Assembly (NCBI RefSeq): GCF_014205055.1
Contig: NZ_JACHMS010000001.1
Coordinates: 5,022,001 to 5,086,000 of the forward strand
Source of the DNA: Streptomyces luteogriseus
Lineage (GTDB): Bacteria; Actinomycetota; Actinomycetes; Streptomycetales; Streptomycetaceae
Direction of reading: 5' to 3'
Length of the DNA: 64,000 nucleotides
The notes beneath the pieces are model-generated. The model did not search any database and had not been told where the DNA came from. It saw only the letters and a list, made by a program, of their open reading frames with translations. Within the stretch, counting starts at the first letter, position 1; each line of letters opens with the position of its first letter. This document shows positions 48,403-56,990 of this stretch, piece after piece. Made by a program: the position numbers and the translations under genes.

Positions 48403-50628
48403 GTGGCCACATTCCTCTACAAACTCGGCCGGCTCTCGTTCCGGCGGCGGCACTTCGTCGCCCTGATATGGGTGGCCCTGCTGACTCTCGCCGGTGTCGG
48501 CGCGGCCAGCGCCCCCGCCGCGGGCAACAGCTCGTTCTCCATCCCCGGCACCGAGGCCCAGAAGGCCTTCGACCTGTTGGAGCAGCGCTTCCCCGGCACC
48601 AGCGCCGACGGGGCCACCGCACGTGTCGTCTTCAAGGCGCCGAGCGGCGAGAAGATGACCGACCCCGGCAACAAGGCGACGGTCCAGGACACGGTGAAGG
48701 AGCTGTCCGACGGCTCCGAGGTCGTCCGCGTCACCGACCCGTACCAGGCGAAGGCCGTCAGCAAGGACGGCACTATTGCCTACGCGCAGGTGTCGTACAA
48801 GGTCTCCGGCATGGAGCTGGACGACGCCGCGAAGGACGCCCTCAAGGACAGCGCGCAGGACGCGCGGACGGCCGGGCTGACCGTCGAGATCGGCGGCGAC
48901 GCCCTCCAGGCCGTGCCGCACACCGGCTCCAGCGAGATCATCGGCATCGCGGTCGCCGCGGTCGTCCTGGTCATCACCTTCGGTTCGCTGGTCGCGGCCG
49001 GTCTGCCGCTGCTGACGGCGCTCATCGGCGTGGGCATCGGCGTCTCCGCGATCACGGGCCTGGCCAGTGCGCTGGACCTGGGCTCGACCACCTCCACCCT
49101 CGCGATGATGATCGGCCTGGCCGTCGGCATCGACTACGCGCTGTTCATCGTCTCCCGCTACCGCGCCGAACTGGCCGAGGGCCGCGAGCGCGAGGAGGCG
49201 GCGGGCCGGGCCGTCGGCACGGCGGGCTCCGCGGTGGTCTTCGCGGGTCTGACCGTGGTGATCGCGCTGGTCGGCCTGTCCGTCGTCAACATCCCGATGC
49301 TGACGAAGATGGGCATCGCGGCGGCCGGCACGGTGGCCATCGCGGTCCTGATCGCCCTGACCATGATCCCGGCGCTGCTCGGCTACGCGGGCCGGAAGGT
49401 GAAGCCGATGGGGGAGAAGGGCAAGCTCCTCGGCCGGGCGAAGAAGCAGGACGAGCCGGGTGAGCAGGGCAAGCCGGCCAAGCCCAACCTGGGCACCCGC
49501 TGGGCGAGCTTCGTCGTCCGCCGCCCGCTCGCGGTCCTGCTCCTCGGCGTCATCGGCCTCGGCGCGGCGGCCGTCCCGGCGGCCTCCCTCGAACTGGGCC
49601 TGCCCGACGACGGCTCCCAGCCGACCTCCACCACCCAGCGCCGCGCCTACGACCTGCTGTCCGAGGGCTTCGGACCGGGCTTCAACGGCCCGCTGATGGT
49701 CGTCGTCGACGCGAAGGACAGCGACGACCCGAAGGCGGTCTTCACCCAGACCGGCGACGAGATCAAGGGCCTGAAGGACGTCGTCACGGTCACACCGGCG
49801 CAGCCCAACAAGGCCGGCGACACCGCCACCATCACCGTCATCCCCGGCTCCCAGCCGTCCTCCGTCACGACGGAGAACCTGGTGCACGGCATCCGGGACG
49901 CGGGCGCGGACATCAAGGCCGACACGGACGCGAACGTCCTGGTCACCGGCAGCACGGCGATGAACATCGACGTCAGCGAGAAGCTCAACGACGCGCTGGT
50001 GCCGTATCTGGTGCTGGTCGTCGGCCTGGCCTTCCTCCTGCTGATCGTGGTCTTCCGCTCGATCCTCGTCCCGCTGAAGGCCGCCCTCGGCTTCCTGCTG
50101 TCGGTGATGGCGGCCCTCGGCGCGGTCGTCGCGGTCTTCCAGTGGGGCTGGCTGTCCGGCCTGATGGGCGTCGAGCAGACCGGGCCCGTCATGTCGATGA
50201 TGCCGATCTTCATGGTCGGTGTGGTCTTCGGCCTGGCGATGGACTACGAGGTGTTCCTCGTGACCCGGATGCGGGAGGCCTACGTCCACGGTGAGAAGCC
50301 CGGGCAGGCCGTGGTCACCGGGTTCCGGCACGGCGCGCGGGTCGTCACCGCCGCCGCGGTCATCATGATGGCGGTCTTCGCCGGCTTCATCGGCTCGTCC
50401 GAGTCGATGGTCAAGATGATCGGCTTCGGCCTCGCGATCGCGGTCTTCTTCGACGCGTTCATCGTCCGTATGGCCATCGTCCCGGCCGTCCTGGCCCTCC
50501 TCGGCCGCAAGGCCTGGTGGCTGCCCAGGTGGCTGGACCGGGCCCTGCCGAATGTCGACGTGGAGGGCGAGGCCCTGCGCGCCGCCTCCGGCGACGACGA
50601 CGGAGACAGGGAACTGGTCCGCGTCTGA
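48403..50628 (+). CDS. MMPL-family RND transporter
   Basis: 741 residues, GTG start. Two homologous halves, each with one N-terminal helix, an extracytoplasmic domain (about 40-185 and 400-530) and five or six helices. The proton-relay segments are MIGLAVGIDYALFIVSRYR (about 230-248) and GVVFGLAMDYEVFLVTRMRE (about 607-626). MMPL proteins export lipids, glycolipids, siderophores or drugs using proton force. The preceding TetR gene on the same strand is the probable regulator; the substrate is unknown. Confidence 0.92.
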   Translation: MATFLYKLGRLSFRRRHFVALIWVALLTLAGVGAASAPAAGNSSFSIPGTEAQKAFDLLEQRFPGTSADGATARVVFKAPSGEKMTDPGNKATVQDTVKELSDGSEVVRVTDPYQAKAVSKDGTIAYAQVSYKVSGMELDDAAKDALKDSAQDARTAGLTVEIGGDALQAVPHTGSSEIIGIAVAAVVLVITFGSLVAAGLPLLTALIGVGIGVSAITGLASALDLGSTTSTLAMMIGLAVGIDYALFIVSRYRAELAEGREREEAAGRAVGTAGSAVVFAGLTVVIALVGLSVVNIPMLTKMGIAAAGTVAIAVLIALTMIPALLGYAGRKVKPMGEKGKLLGRAKKQDEPGEQGKPAKPNLGTRWASFVVRRPLAVLLLGVIGLGAAAVPAASLELGLPDDGSQPTSTTQRRAYDLLSEGFGPGFNGPLMVVVDAKDSDDPKAVFTQTGDEIKGLKDVVTVTPAQPNKAGDTATITVIPGSQPSSVTTENLVHGIRDAGADIKADTDANVLVTGSTAMNIDVSEKLNDALVPYLVLVVGLAFLLLIVVFRSILVPLKAALGFLLSVMAALGAVVAVFQWGWLSGLMGVEQTGPVMSMMPIFMVGVVFGLAMDYEVFLVTRMREAYVHGEKPGQAVVTGFRHGARVVTAAAVIMMAVFAGFIGSSESMVKMIGFGLAIAVFFDAFIVRMAIVPAVLALLGRKAWWLPRWLDRALPNVDVEGEALRAASGDDDGDRELVRV

Positions 50629-50644
50629 CGGATCGCGCGAGACC

Positions 50645-50684
50645 GGCCGGTGAGGGCACCGTGGGGACGGTGCCCTCACCGGCC
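50645..50684 (+). terminator. Terminator of the TetR-MMPL unit
   Basis: 16-bp perfect stem GGCCGGTGAGGGCACC/GGTGCCCTCACCGGCC with loop GTGGGGAC. Confidence 0.85.
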
Positions 50685-50801
50685 TCTCAGCGGCGGCGTG
50701 AACGACCGCGGAGAGGTCGCGTGGGGCGTGCCCGGGGTCTTGGATTCGCGGGCCGGGGCCGCCCGCCTTCGCTGACGGCGAGCGGCCCCGCCCCTGGCTC
50801 C

Positions 50802-51944
50802 TTAAGCCGCCTGTGGGTGGAGGACCACCTTCGTGTAGCCCTCGATGCGCTTGTCGAACTTCTCGTACGCCGACGAAGCCTGGTCGAGCGGCAGTTCGTG
50901 CGAGACGACGAAGCTGGGCTTCGCGCGATCCTCGATGATCATGTCCCGCAGGTGGCGGTTGTACCGCTTGACGTTGCACTGCCCGGTGCCCATGCGGAGC
51001 CCCTTCTCGAAGAGGCGCCCGACGGCGACCATCAGCATGCCCTTCTTGGACTGCTCGTCCGGACCGCCCGGGTCGCTCGGGACGTACAGGCCGGGCACGC
51101 CGAGTGCACCCGTCGGCCGGACCGTGTCGACCAGGGAGTTCAGCACGATCGCCGGTTCCTCGCGGTCCTCGCCCTGAGCCTGGGCCTGGTAGCCCACGGC
51201 GTCGATGCCCTTGTCGGTCCCCTCGCCGCCCGTCTGCTCCTTGATCTGCTCCGCCGGGCTGCCCTGGGTGAAGTCGACCGGGATCGCGCCGATCTCCCGG
51301 GCCTTCTGGAGGCGTTCCGCCACCCGGTCGACCACGAAGACCTTGCTCGCACCGCGCAGCATCGCGGAGTAGGCGGCCATCAGCCCGACCGGACCGGCGC
51401 CGTACACGGCGACCGTGTCACCGGGGCGTACGTCGGCCAGCTCGTTGCCGTGGTAGCCCGTCGGGAAGATGTCCGCGAGCAGGACGAAATCGGTCTCCTT
51501 CTCGGTGCCCTCCGGGAGCTTGAGGCAGTTGAAGTCGGCGTACGGGACCCGTACGTACTCCGCCTGGCCGCCCGTGTAGGGCCCCATGGCGACATAGCCG
51601 TAGGCGCCGCCGGCGAAGCCCGGGTTCACCGTCAGGCAGAAGCCCGTGAAGCCCGCCGAACAGTTCTTGCAGAACCCGCAGGCCACATTGAACGGCATGA
51701 CCACCCGGTCGCCCTTGCTGAGGGTGGTGACCCCCTCTCCTGTCTCCTCGATCACTCCGAGGTTCTCGTGGCCGAACACGATGCCCGGCTCCGCGGCCGT
51801 GCGGCCCTCGTACATGTGCAGGTCGGAGCCGCAGATGGCCGTTGACGTGACCCGGACGAGCACATCGTTCGGGTGCTGAATGCGTGGATCCTCCACTTGC
51901 TCGATCGCTACCTCGAAGGGCCCCTTGTATACGACAGCCCTCAT
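50802..51944 (-). CDS. Zinc-dependent alcohol dehydrogenase, glutathione-independent formaldehyde dehydrogenase type
   Basis: ATG 51944 with GGAGG; 380 residues. MDR fold: catalytic zinc ligands in TAICGSDLHMYEG (Cys38) and FGHENLG (His), structural zinc cysteines CGFCKNCSAGFTGFC (about 90-104), and NAD loop VAVYGAGPVGLMAAYSA (about 179-195). The extra loop around QAQGEDREEPAIVLNSL and overall length match the formaldehyde dismutase/dehydrogenase (Pseudomonas FDH-like) group, which oxidises aldehydes without glutathione. The exact substrate is uncertain. Divergent from the small gene at 52035. Confidence 0.88.
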   Translation of the reverse strand: MRAVVYKGPFEVAIEQVEDPRIQHPNDVLVRVTSTAICGSDLHMYEGRTAAEPGIVFGHENLGVIEETGEGVTTLSKGDRVVMPFNVACGFCKNCSAGFTGFCLTVNPGFAGGAYGYVAMGPYTGGQAEYVRVPYADFNCLKLPEGTEKETDFVLLADIFPTGYHGNELADVRPGDTVAVYGAGPVGLMAAYSAMLRGASKVFVVDRVAERLQKAREIGAIPVDFTQGSPAEQIKEQTGGEGTDKGIDAVGYQAQAQGEDREEPAIVLNSLVDTVRPTGALGVPGLYVPSDPGGPDEQSKKGMLMVAVGRLFEKGLRMGTGQCNVKRYNRHLRDMIIEDRAKPSFVVSHELPLDQASSAYEKFDKRIEGYTKVVLHPQAA

Positions 51945-51986
51945 CGTCAAGCACCTCCGTCTGTGCCGTGGCTCATATACCAGGCT

Positions 51987-52011
51987 GGTGCATGATGAGA
52001 CGATTTGCACC
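51987..52011. promoter_or_regulatory. Inverted repeat between ADH and small gene
   Basis: GGTGCA (51987-51992) and TGCACC (52006-52011) with a 13-bp spacer in the divergent promoter region; weak operator candidate. Confidence 0.35.
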
Positions 52012-52034
52012 CAGAGGAGAAAGGAAGTAGGGCT

Positions 52035-52220
52035 TTGTCTCGTCGTATCGGCACCCTTCTCGTGGCGGTCTCCGGACTGTCCGGCACCACCTACCCCGTC
52101 GGGACCCGCGTGGCCATCCAGGGCAACGGCGGATCCGTCGACGGCTTCGTCGACGGCGACTGGCTGCCGCTCGCCTGGTGGGAGTTCGCGGACGTCCGGC
52201 CGGAGGACGCCACCAGCTGA
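52035..52220 (+). CDS. Possible small protein, 61 aa
   Basis: TTG 52035 follows AAGGAAG at 7-8 nt; an upstream in-frame TTG (52005) would add ten residues. The translation, LSRRIGTLLVAVSGLSGTTYPVG followed by TRVAIQGNGGSVDGFVDGDWLPLAWWEFADVRPEDATS, looks like a small beta-barrel with a conserved-looking LPLAWWEF end. The coding-like third-position bias supports it. Function unknown. Confidence 0.5.
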   Translation: MSRRIGTLLVAVSGLSGTTYPVGTRVAIQGNGGSVDGFVDGDWLPLAWWEFADVRPEDATS

Positions 52221-52251
52221 AACGGTCTCGCGTGCCCCGTACACGGACCGC

Positions 52252-52257
52252 TAGCGT
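52252..52257 (+). promoter_or_regulatory. Leaderless -10 box of the YbaK gene
   Basis: TAGCGT ends 7 nt before ATG 52265, which lacks a ribosome site. Confidence 0.5.
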
Positions 52258-52264
52258 GCAGGGC

Positions 52265-52780
52265 ATGACGACGACAGCCGCCACTGACGCCGAAGGTTCC
52301 GGAGCTCATCCCCGTTTCGCCGAGGCCCTGCGGGAGCTCGGGCTCGGAGATCTCGTGCCGCAGGTCCGCCGGTTCCCGGAGGCCACGCGCACCGCCGCCG
52401 AGGCCGCCGCCGCGGTCGGGTGCGAGCTGAGCCAGATCTGCAAGTCGCTGATCTTCGCCGCGGACAGGGTTCCGGTGCTCGTGCTCATGGACGGGGCCTC
52501 CCGGGTCGACCTCGAACTCGTCCGCAAGGAGCTCGGCGCCGACAAGGTCACCCGGGCCAAGGTGGACGTCGTCCGGGAGACCACCGGGTACGCCATCGGC
52601 GGAGTGCCGCCCTTCGGGCACAAGACCAGGACCCGCGTGCTCGCCGACCGCTCCCTGCTGGAGCACGACGTCGTCTGGGCCGCGGCCGGGACGCCGTACA
52701 CCGTCTTCCCCATGGCCCCCGAGGACCTCGTCGCCCACGCCGACGGCACCCTGGTGGACGTGCGCGAGCGCACCTCGTGA
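52265..52780 (+). CDS. YbaK/EbsC-family (aminoacyl-tRNA deacylase-like) protein
   Basis: 171 residues. YbaK fold: RFPEATRTAAEAAAAVGCELSQICKSLIFAADRVPVLVLMDGASRVDLELVRKELGADKVTRAKVDVVRETTGYAIGGVPPFGHKTRTRVLADRSLLEHDVVWAAAG. It includes the conserved lysine (ICKSLIF) and the GGVPPFGH segment. Related enzymes hydrolyse mischarged Cys- or Ala-tRNA-Pro. The stop overlaps the EamA transporter start (GTGA), so the two genes are coupled. Confidence 0.9.
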   Translation: MTTTAATDAEGSGAHPRFAEALRELGLGDLVPQVRRFPEATRTAAEAAAAVGCELSQICKSLIFAADRVPVLVLMDGASRVDLELVRKELGADKVTRAKVDVVRETTGYAIGGVPPFGHKTRTRVLADRSLLEHDVVWAAAGTPYTVFPMAPEDLVAHADGTLVDVRERTS

Positions 52781-53622
52781 CCCCTCTGGTCACCGCCGCC
52801 GTTCTGCTCGCCGCCGTCACGCACGCCAGCTGGAACGCCATCGCCCACAAGATCACCGACAAGCTGGCCGGGTTCGCGCTGATCTCGGGCGGCGGCGTCC
52901 TGATCGGGCTGGCCCTCGCGCCCTTCGTGGCGTTCCCGGCGGCCGCGGCCTGGCCGTACCTGCTCTCCTCCGCCGCCATCCACATCGCCTACTACGCCCT
53001 GCTGATGAAGTCCTTCCGGCTGGGCGACTTCGGACAGGCCTACCCCATCGCCCGGGGCACCGCGCCCCTCGTCGTGACGGTGCTCGCCGCCCTCTTCGCA
53101 CACGAGGTGCCCGACGGCTGGGCCGCCGCCGGGATCGCCCTGTCGTGCGCGGGGCTGACCGGCGTCGCCCTGTGGGGACTGCGCGGGCGGCGGCCCGACT
53201 GGGCGGCGATCGGAGCGGCCCTGGCCACGGGACTGACCATAGCGGTGTACACCGTCGTGGACGGGCTGGGCGTGCGGGCCTCCGGGTCCGCCCTCGGCTA
53301 CATCGCCTGGCTCATGGCGGTCCAGGGGGTCGTCATCCCGGCGTACGCCGCGTGGCGCTGGCGCGGGAAGACCCTCGCCCTGCTGCGGCCGTTCGCCGGG
53401 GTCGGGCTGATCGGCGCGGCGCTGTCCGTCGCCGCCTACGCCCTCGTCCTGTGGGCGCAGACCAGGGCCGAACTCGCCCCCATCGCGGCCCTGCGCGAGT
53501 CGTCGATCATCGTCGGCGCGGCGATCGGCGCCGTGTTCTTCAAGGAACGCTTCGGGGTGCCGAGGATCGCGGCGGCCGGGCTGCTGGTCGTCGGCATCGG
53601 GTTGATGCTGCACGCCGGATAG
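52777..53622 (+). CDS. EamA/DMT-family transporter
   Basis: 281 residues, GTG start overlapping the ybaK stop. About ten hydrophobic helices in two EamA repeats: first with THASWNAIAHKITDKLAGFALISGG, second ending in ALRESSIIVGAAIGAVFFKERFGVPRIAAAGLLVVGIGLM, the typical E-R motif of the last repeat. Substrates of DMT exporters are amino acids or other metabolites. Coupling to YbaK could hint at amino-acid export (weak inference). Confidence 0.88.
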   Translation: MTPLVTAAVLLAAVTHASWNAIAHKITDKLAGFALISGGGVLIGLALAPFVAFPAAAAWPYLLSSAAIHIAYYALLMKSFRLGDFGQAYPIARGTAPLVVTVLAALFAHEVPDGWAAAGIALSCAGLTGVALWGLRGRRPDWAAIGAALATGLTIAVYTVVDGLGVRASGSALGYIAWLMAVQGVVIPAYAAWRWRGKTLALLRPFAGVGLIGAALSVAAYALVLWAQTRAELAPIAALRESSIIVGAAIGAVFFKERFGVPRIAAAGLLVVGIGLMLHAG

Positions 53623-53694
53623 GGGCCCGTCAGGCGGGTGCGCCCGGCCCGTGCGAGGAGCACCCTGGAACTAAGCGTTCCGGAGGTGATCGTC

Positions 53695-53970
53695 ATGATG
53701 CACACCACCGTGGGGTGGCACGTCGAGATGGAGTTCACGGAGGACGACCAGCACACGCGGGCGGCCGCGATGGTCCGCCTTCCCGACGGCAGCGAGGTAC
53801 GGGCGCACGGGCACGCCAGCCGGCACCGGACCGACGCGAATCAGCCGCGGGTCGGGGAGGAGATCGCCGGGGCCCGGGCACTCAACGAACTCGCCATGGC
53901 GTTGCTGACCAAGGCCCACGAGGAGATCGACCAGGCGTCCGGCCGGACCTCCCACCCCATCCACGTCTGA
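53695..53970 (+). CDS. DUF1876 (dsRBD-like fold) protein
   Basis: ATG 53695 (a second ATG follows directly) with GGAGG 8 nt upstream; 91 residues. HTTVGWHVEMEFTEDDQHTRAAAMVRLPDGSEVRAHGHASRHRTDANQPRVGEEIAGARALNELAMALLTKAHEEIDQASG matches DUF1876: three beta strands and a C-terminal helix. This small actinobacterial family is of unknown function, often present in several copies per genome. Confidence 0.88.
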   Translation: MMHTTVGWHVEMEFTEDDQHTRAAAMVRLPDGSEVRAHGHASRHRTDANQPRVGEEIAGARALNELAMALLTKAHEEIDQASGRTSHPIHV

Positions 53971-54011
53971 CAGCCTCGGGGCTCACAGGGCCCGCACGAG
54001 TCACAGAGGCC

Positions 54012-55175
54012 CTACAGCCCCAGCACTCCCCGCACCGCCCGCACCAGCCCCTGCGCCCGAGGGTCCGCCGTCACCGTCTTGCGGAAACCGTTGGTGACGT
54101 AGCCGAAGGCGATCCCCGTCTCCGGGTCGGCGAATCCGAGGGCGCCGCCGCGGCCCGGGTGGCCGAAGGAACCGGGGGTGAGGAGCGGCGAGGCGCTGCC
54201 GTGCAGCATGTAGCCGAGGCCGAAGCGGGTGCCGACCACCAGGACCCGGTCGGGGCCGGCCGACTCCTCGGCCCGGGCCATGTCCACCGTCTCCGGCGTG
54301 AAGAGGCGCGCGGCGCCGGCCGTGTCGCCGATCAGGATCGCGTAGAAGCGGGCCAGTCCGTCCGCCGTCGCCATGGCGTTGGTCGCCGGGAGGGCGGTCG
54401 CGCGGTAGGCGGGGTCGTTCTGGTCCGGGAACGGGGAGATCGCGGCGAACGCCCGGCGCGTCAGGGAGGTCGGGTCCTCGTAGGCCTCGGTGACCGAGCG
54501 CTTCGGGCGGGCCCGCAGCCCCCCGGCCGGCTCGGCCCCCTCGACCCGGCCCACGCGCCCGACCCGGCCGGCCTCCGACTCCGGCAGGCCGAGCCAGAGG
54601 TCCAGCCCCAGCGGGCCGGTGACCTGCGACGCCAGCCACTCCCCGGTGTTCTGCCCGGTGACGCGCCGCACCAGTTCGTCGAGCAGCCAGCCGTAGGTGA
54701 GCGCGTGGTAGCCATGGCCGGTGCCGGGCTCCCAGGCCGGTGCCTGCGCCGCGACCGCCGCCGGTCCACGCAGCGGATCGAGGGCCTCCTGCGGGGTCAG
54801 CGGCCGGTCGAGGACCGGCAGCCCGGCCCGGTGGTTCAGCACGTGCCGGACCAGCACCCGCTCCTTGCCCTGCGCCTTGAACTCGGGCCAGTAATGCCCC
54901 ACCGGCGCGTCCAGGTCCAGCTGCCCGCGCTGGTGCAGCAGCAGGAGCACGGCGGCCGCTACCCCCTTCGTCGCCGAGCGCACGACCTGGGCGGTGCCGC
55001 GCTCCCACGGGGCCGTGCCGTCGACGTCCTTGGTGCCGCCCCACAGGTCGACGACCTTCTGCCCGTCCCGGTAGACGGCGACCGCCGCGCCCCGGTCCCC
55101 GAGCGTCTCGAAGTTCCGTACGAACGCTTCCCTGACCGGCTCGAAGCCCTCGGCGACTGTGCCGTTCACGTCCAC
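54012..55175 (-). CDS. Serine hydrolase, class C beta-lactamase/EstB type
   Basis: GTG 55175 has GAGGAG 7 nt upstream; 387 residues without signal peptide. Active-site motifs: VVRSATKGV (S-x-x-K; Ser and Lys), GYHALTYGWL (Y-x-A/N) and SFGHPGRGGALGF (HxG instead of KTG), typical of EstB-like esterases rather than true beta-lactamases. A short repeat GRVGRVGRVEG sits in an exposed loop near 230. It probably hydrolyses esters in the cytoplasm. Its 5' end is close to ohr, but the two lie on the same strand with ohr upstream. Confidence 0.88.
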   Translation of the reverse strand: MDVNGTVAEGFEPVREAFVRNFETLGDRGAAVAVYRDGQKVVDLWGGTKDVDGTAPWERGTAQVVRSATKGVAAAVLLLLHQRGQLDLDAPVGHYWPEFKAQGKERVLVRHVLNHRAGLPVLDRPLTPQEALDPLRGPAAVAAQAPAWEPGTGHGYHALTYGWLLDELVRRVTGQNTGEWLASQVTGPLGLDLWLGLPESEAGRVGRVGRVEGAEPAGGLRARPKRSVTEAYEDPTSLTRRAFAAISPFPDQNDPAYRATALPATNAMATADGLARFYAILIGDTAGAARLFTPETVDMARAEESAGPDRVLVVGTRFGLGYMLHGSASPLLTPGSFGHPGRGGALGFADPETGIAFGYVTNGFRKTVTADPRAQGLVRAVRGVLGL

Positions 55176-55209
55176 GTCCGCACTCCTCGAATGGCTCGGC
55201 TGCTCCGCT

Positions 55210-55656
55210 CTAGCCAAGCAGGATGGCCACGTCGATGTTCCCGCGGGTCGCGTTGGAGTACGGGCAGATCTCGTGGGCCGCGTCCACCAGCCTGGTGGCG
55301 AGGTCCGGGTCGACGACCGGCAGGGAGACGGTGAGGGCGACCGCGAGACCGTAGCCGCGCTGCCGGTTGGGGCCGATGCCGACCTTGGCGGCGACCGTGG
55401 AGCCGGCCAGGTCGTAGCCCTCGCGGTTGCCGACGAGGATCAGGGCGTTGTGGAAGCAGGCGCTGTAGCCGGCCGCGAAGAGCTGTTCCGGGTTGGTGCC
55501 GTTGCCGTCGCCGCCGAGCTGCGGGGGCATCGCGACCTTGAGGTCGAGCCGGCCGTCCTGGCTGGTGACGTAACCCTCGCGACCGCCGTGGGCGGTGGCC
55601 TCCGCCACGTACATGATCTTCGTCGGGCGGGTGTCGACGGCGGGTCCGTCAGTCAT
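55210..55656 (-). CDS. ohr: Organic hydroperoxide resistance protein Ohr
   Basis: ATG 55656 with GGGGAGGA; 148 residues. OsmC/Ohr fold with the catalytic cysteines C67 (AAGYSACFHNAL) and C131 (EICPYSNATRGN), and the Arg in HGGREGYV. It reduces organic hydroperoxides using lipoylated proteins. It lies downstream of its regulator gene ohrR on the same strand, with the operator in the 103-bp gap. Confidence 0.95.
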   Translation of the reverse strand: MTDGPAVDTRPTKIMYVAEATAHGGREGYVTSQDGRLDLKVAMPPQLGGDGNGTNPEQLFAAGYSACFHNALILVGNREGYDLAGSTVAAKVGIGPNRQRGYGLAVALTVSLPVVDPDLATRLVDAAHEICPYSNATRGNIDVAILLG

Positions 55657-55678
55657 GCTGTCCTCCCCCGGAACCAAG

Positions 55679-55702
55679 TGTGCACAAACACATCGTGCAC
55701 AA
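55679..55702 (-). promoter_or_regulatory. Likely OhrR operator upstream of ohr
   Basis: TGTGCACA (55679-55686) and GTGCACAA (55695-55702) are two near-palindromic 8-mers 16 bp apart in the ohr promoter region. On the minus strand both read as TTGTGCAC-type sites. Confidence 0.5.
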
Positions 55703-55759
55703 GGTACTGGCCGGTAACACGTGGGTCGCCACCAGGGGGTGGGCAACCGGGGGTAACCC

Positions 55760-56221
55760 TCAGCGGGCCCGGTCCGCCGCCGACTCCGCCCGCTCGGCCA
55801 GCCGCCACAGCTCCGCACGCAGCCGCCCGGCCTCCGTCCCGTCGAAGCCGGTCGCCGTGAGCAGCGCGCCGGGCACCCGCCCCGCGCGCTCCCGGAGGTC
55901 CTCCCCGCGCCCCGTCACGGCCACGAGCACCGACCGCTCGTCCCGCGCCGACCGCTCACGCCGGACCAGACCGGCCGCCTCCAGCCGCTTCAGCAGCGGC
56001 GAGACCGTGCCGTAGTCGAGGCGCAGGGCCGCGGCCAGCTCCTTGACCGTGGTCTCGCCGCGCTCCCAGAGCACCAGCAGGACCAGGTACTGGGGGTAGG
56101 TGAGGCCCAGCTCGTCGAGGAGCGGGCGGTACGCCGCCGTCACCGCGCGCTGGGCGGCGTACAGCGCGAAGCACAGCTGCTCGTCCAGCAGCAGCGATCC
56201 GTCGCTCTCCTCGTTCGTCAC
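55760..56221 (-). CDS. ohrR: Peroxide-sensing MarR-family repressor OhrR
   Basis: 153 residues, GTG start. The hallmark LLDEQLCFALYAAQRA contains the reactive Cys17; oxidation of this residue by organic peroxides releases DNA. The winged HTH is TVKELAAALRLDYGTVSPLLKRLEAAGLVRR with wing ARDERSVLVAVT. Only one Cys is present in the chain, so this is a one-Cys OhrR type. It starts 10 bp after the cbiO stop on the same strand, so its promoter must lie inside cbiO or it is co-transcribed with the cbi operon. Confidence 0.93.
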   Translation of the reverse strand: MTNEESDGSLLLDEQLCFALYAAQRAVTAAYRPLLDELGLTYPQYLVLLVLWERGETTVKELAAALRLDYGTVSPLLKRLEAAGLVRRERSARDERSVLVAVTGRGEDLRERAGRVPGALLTATGFDGTEAGRLRAELWRLAERAESAADRAR

Positions 56222-56231
56222 GCGCCCATTG

Positions 56232-56990
56232 TCACGGACGGGCCGCGGCCGCCGGGACGGAACGCGGATCGAAACCGAACGGCAGCTCCAGGCGGTGGGC
56301 CCGCATCAGCTCCTCGTCGGAGAGCAGCTCGCCGGTCGGCCCGTCGGCCGCGATCACCCCGTCGCTGAGGATCAGGGAGCGCGGGCACAGCTCCAGCGCG
56401 TAGGGCAGGTCGTGCGTGACCATCAGCACGGTCACGTCCAGGGAGCGCAGGATGTCCGCCAGTTCGCGTCGGGAGGCGGGGTCGAGGTTGGAGGAGGGCT
56501 CGTCCAGGACGAGGATCTCCGGCTCCATCGCCAGCACCGTCGCCACGGCCACCCGGCGGCGCTGCCCGAAGGACAGGTGGTGCGGCGGCCGGTCCTTGAA
56601 CTCCGCCATGCCGACCCGCTCCAGCGCCCGGTCCACGCGCTCCTCCAGCTCGGGTCCCTTCAGCCCGGCCGCCGCCGGCCCGAACGCCACGTCCTCCCGG
56701 ACCGTCGGCATGAACAGCTGGTCGTCCGGGTCCTGGAAGACGATGCCGACCCGGCGCCGGACCTCGGCCATGTTCCGCTTGTCGACGGGCAGCCCGGCGA
56801 CCCGCACCGTGCCGGCGCCGCCGGTCAGGATGCCGTTGAGGTGCAGCACGAGGGTCGTCTTGCCGGCGCCGTTCGGCCCGAGCAGCGCGACCCGCTCACC
56901 GCGCGCGACCGAGAAGTCGACGCCGAAGAGGGCCTGGTGTCCGTCGGGGTAGGCGAAGGCGAGGCCGGAGACCTCCAGAGAAGCAGTCAC
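56232..56990 (-). CDS. cbiO: Cobalt/nickel ECF transporter ATPase
   Basis: GTG 56990 overlaps the cbiQ stop (GTGA); an ATG at 56999 is possible. 252 residues with all ABC motifs: Walker A LLGPNGAGKTTLVLHLNG, Q-loop FQDPDDQLF, signature LSFGQRRRVAVATVL, Walker B ILVLDEPSSNLDP and the switch His in VTHDLPYAL. It energises uptake through CbiM-CbiN-CbiQ. Last gene of the cbi operon. Confidence 0.93.
   Translation of the reverse strand: MTASLEVSGLAFAYPDGHQALFGVDFSVARGERVALLGPNGAGKTTLVLHLNGILTGGAGTVRVAGLPVDKRNMAEVRRRVGIVFQDPDDQLFMPTVREDVAFGPAAAGLKGPELEERVDRALERVGMAEFKDRPPHHLSFGQRRRVAVATVLAMEPEILVLDEPSSNLDPASRRELADILRSLDVTVLMVTHDLPYALELCPRSLILSDGVIAADGPTGELLSDEELMRAHRLELPFGFDPRSVPAAAARP

Noticed and set aside
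48325..50979. 884-codon minus-strand ORF opposite the MMPL transporter
   Set aside because: A GC-skew shadow frame without domain features; it runs across a terminator.
54012..55175. Serine hydrolase as a true beta-lactamase resistance gene
   Set aside because: No signal peptide and HPG instead of KTG; fits EstB-like esterases better.
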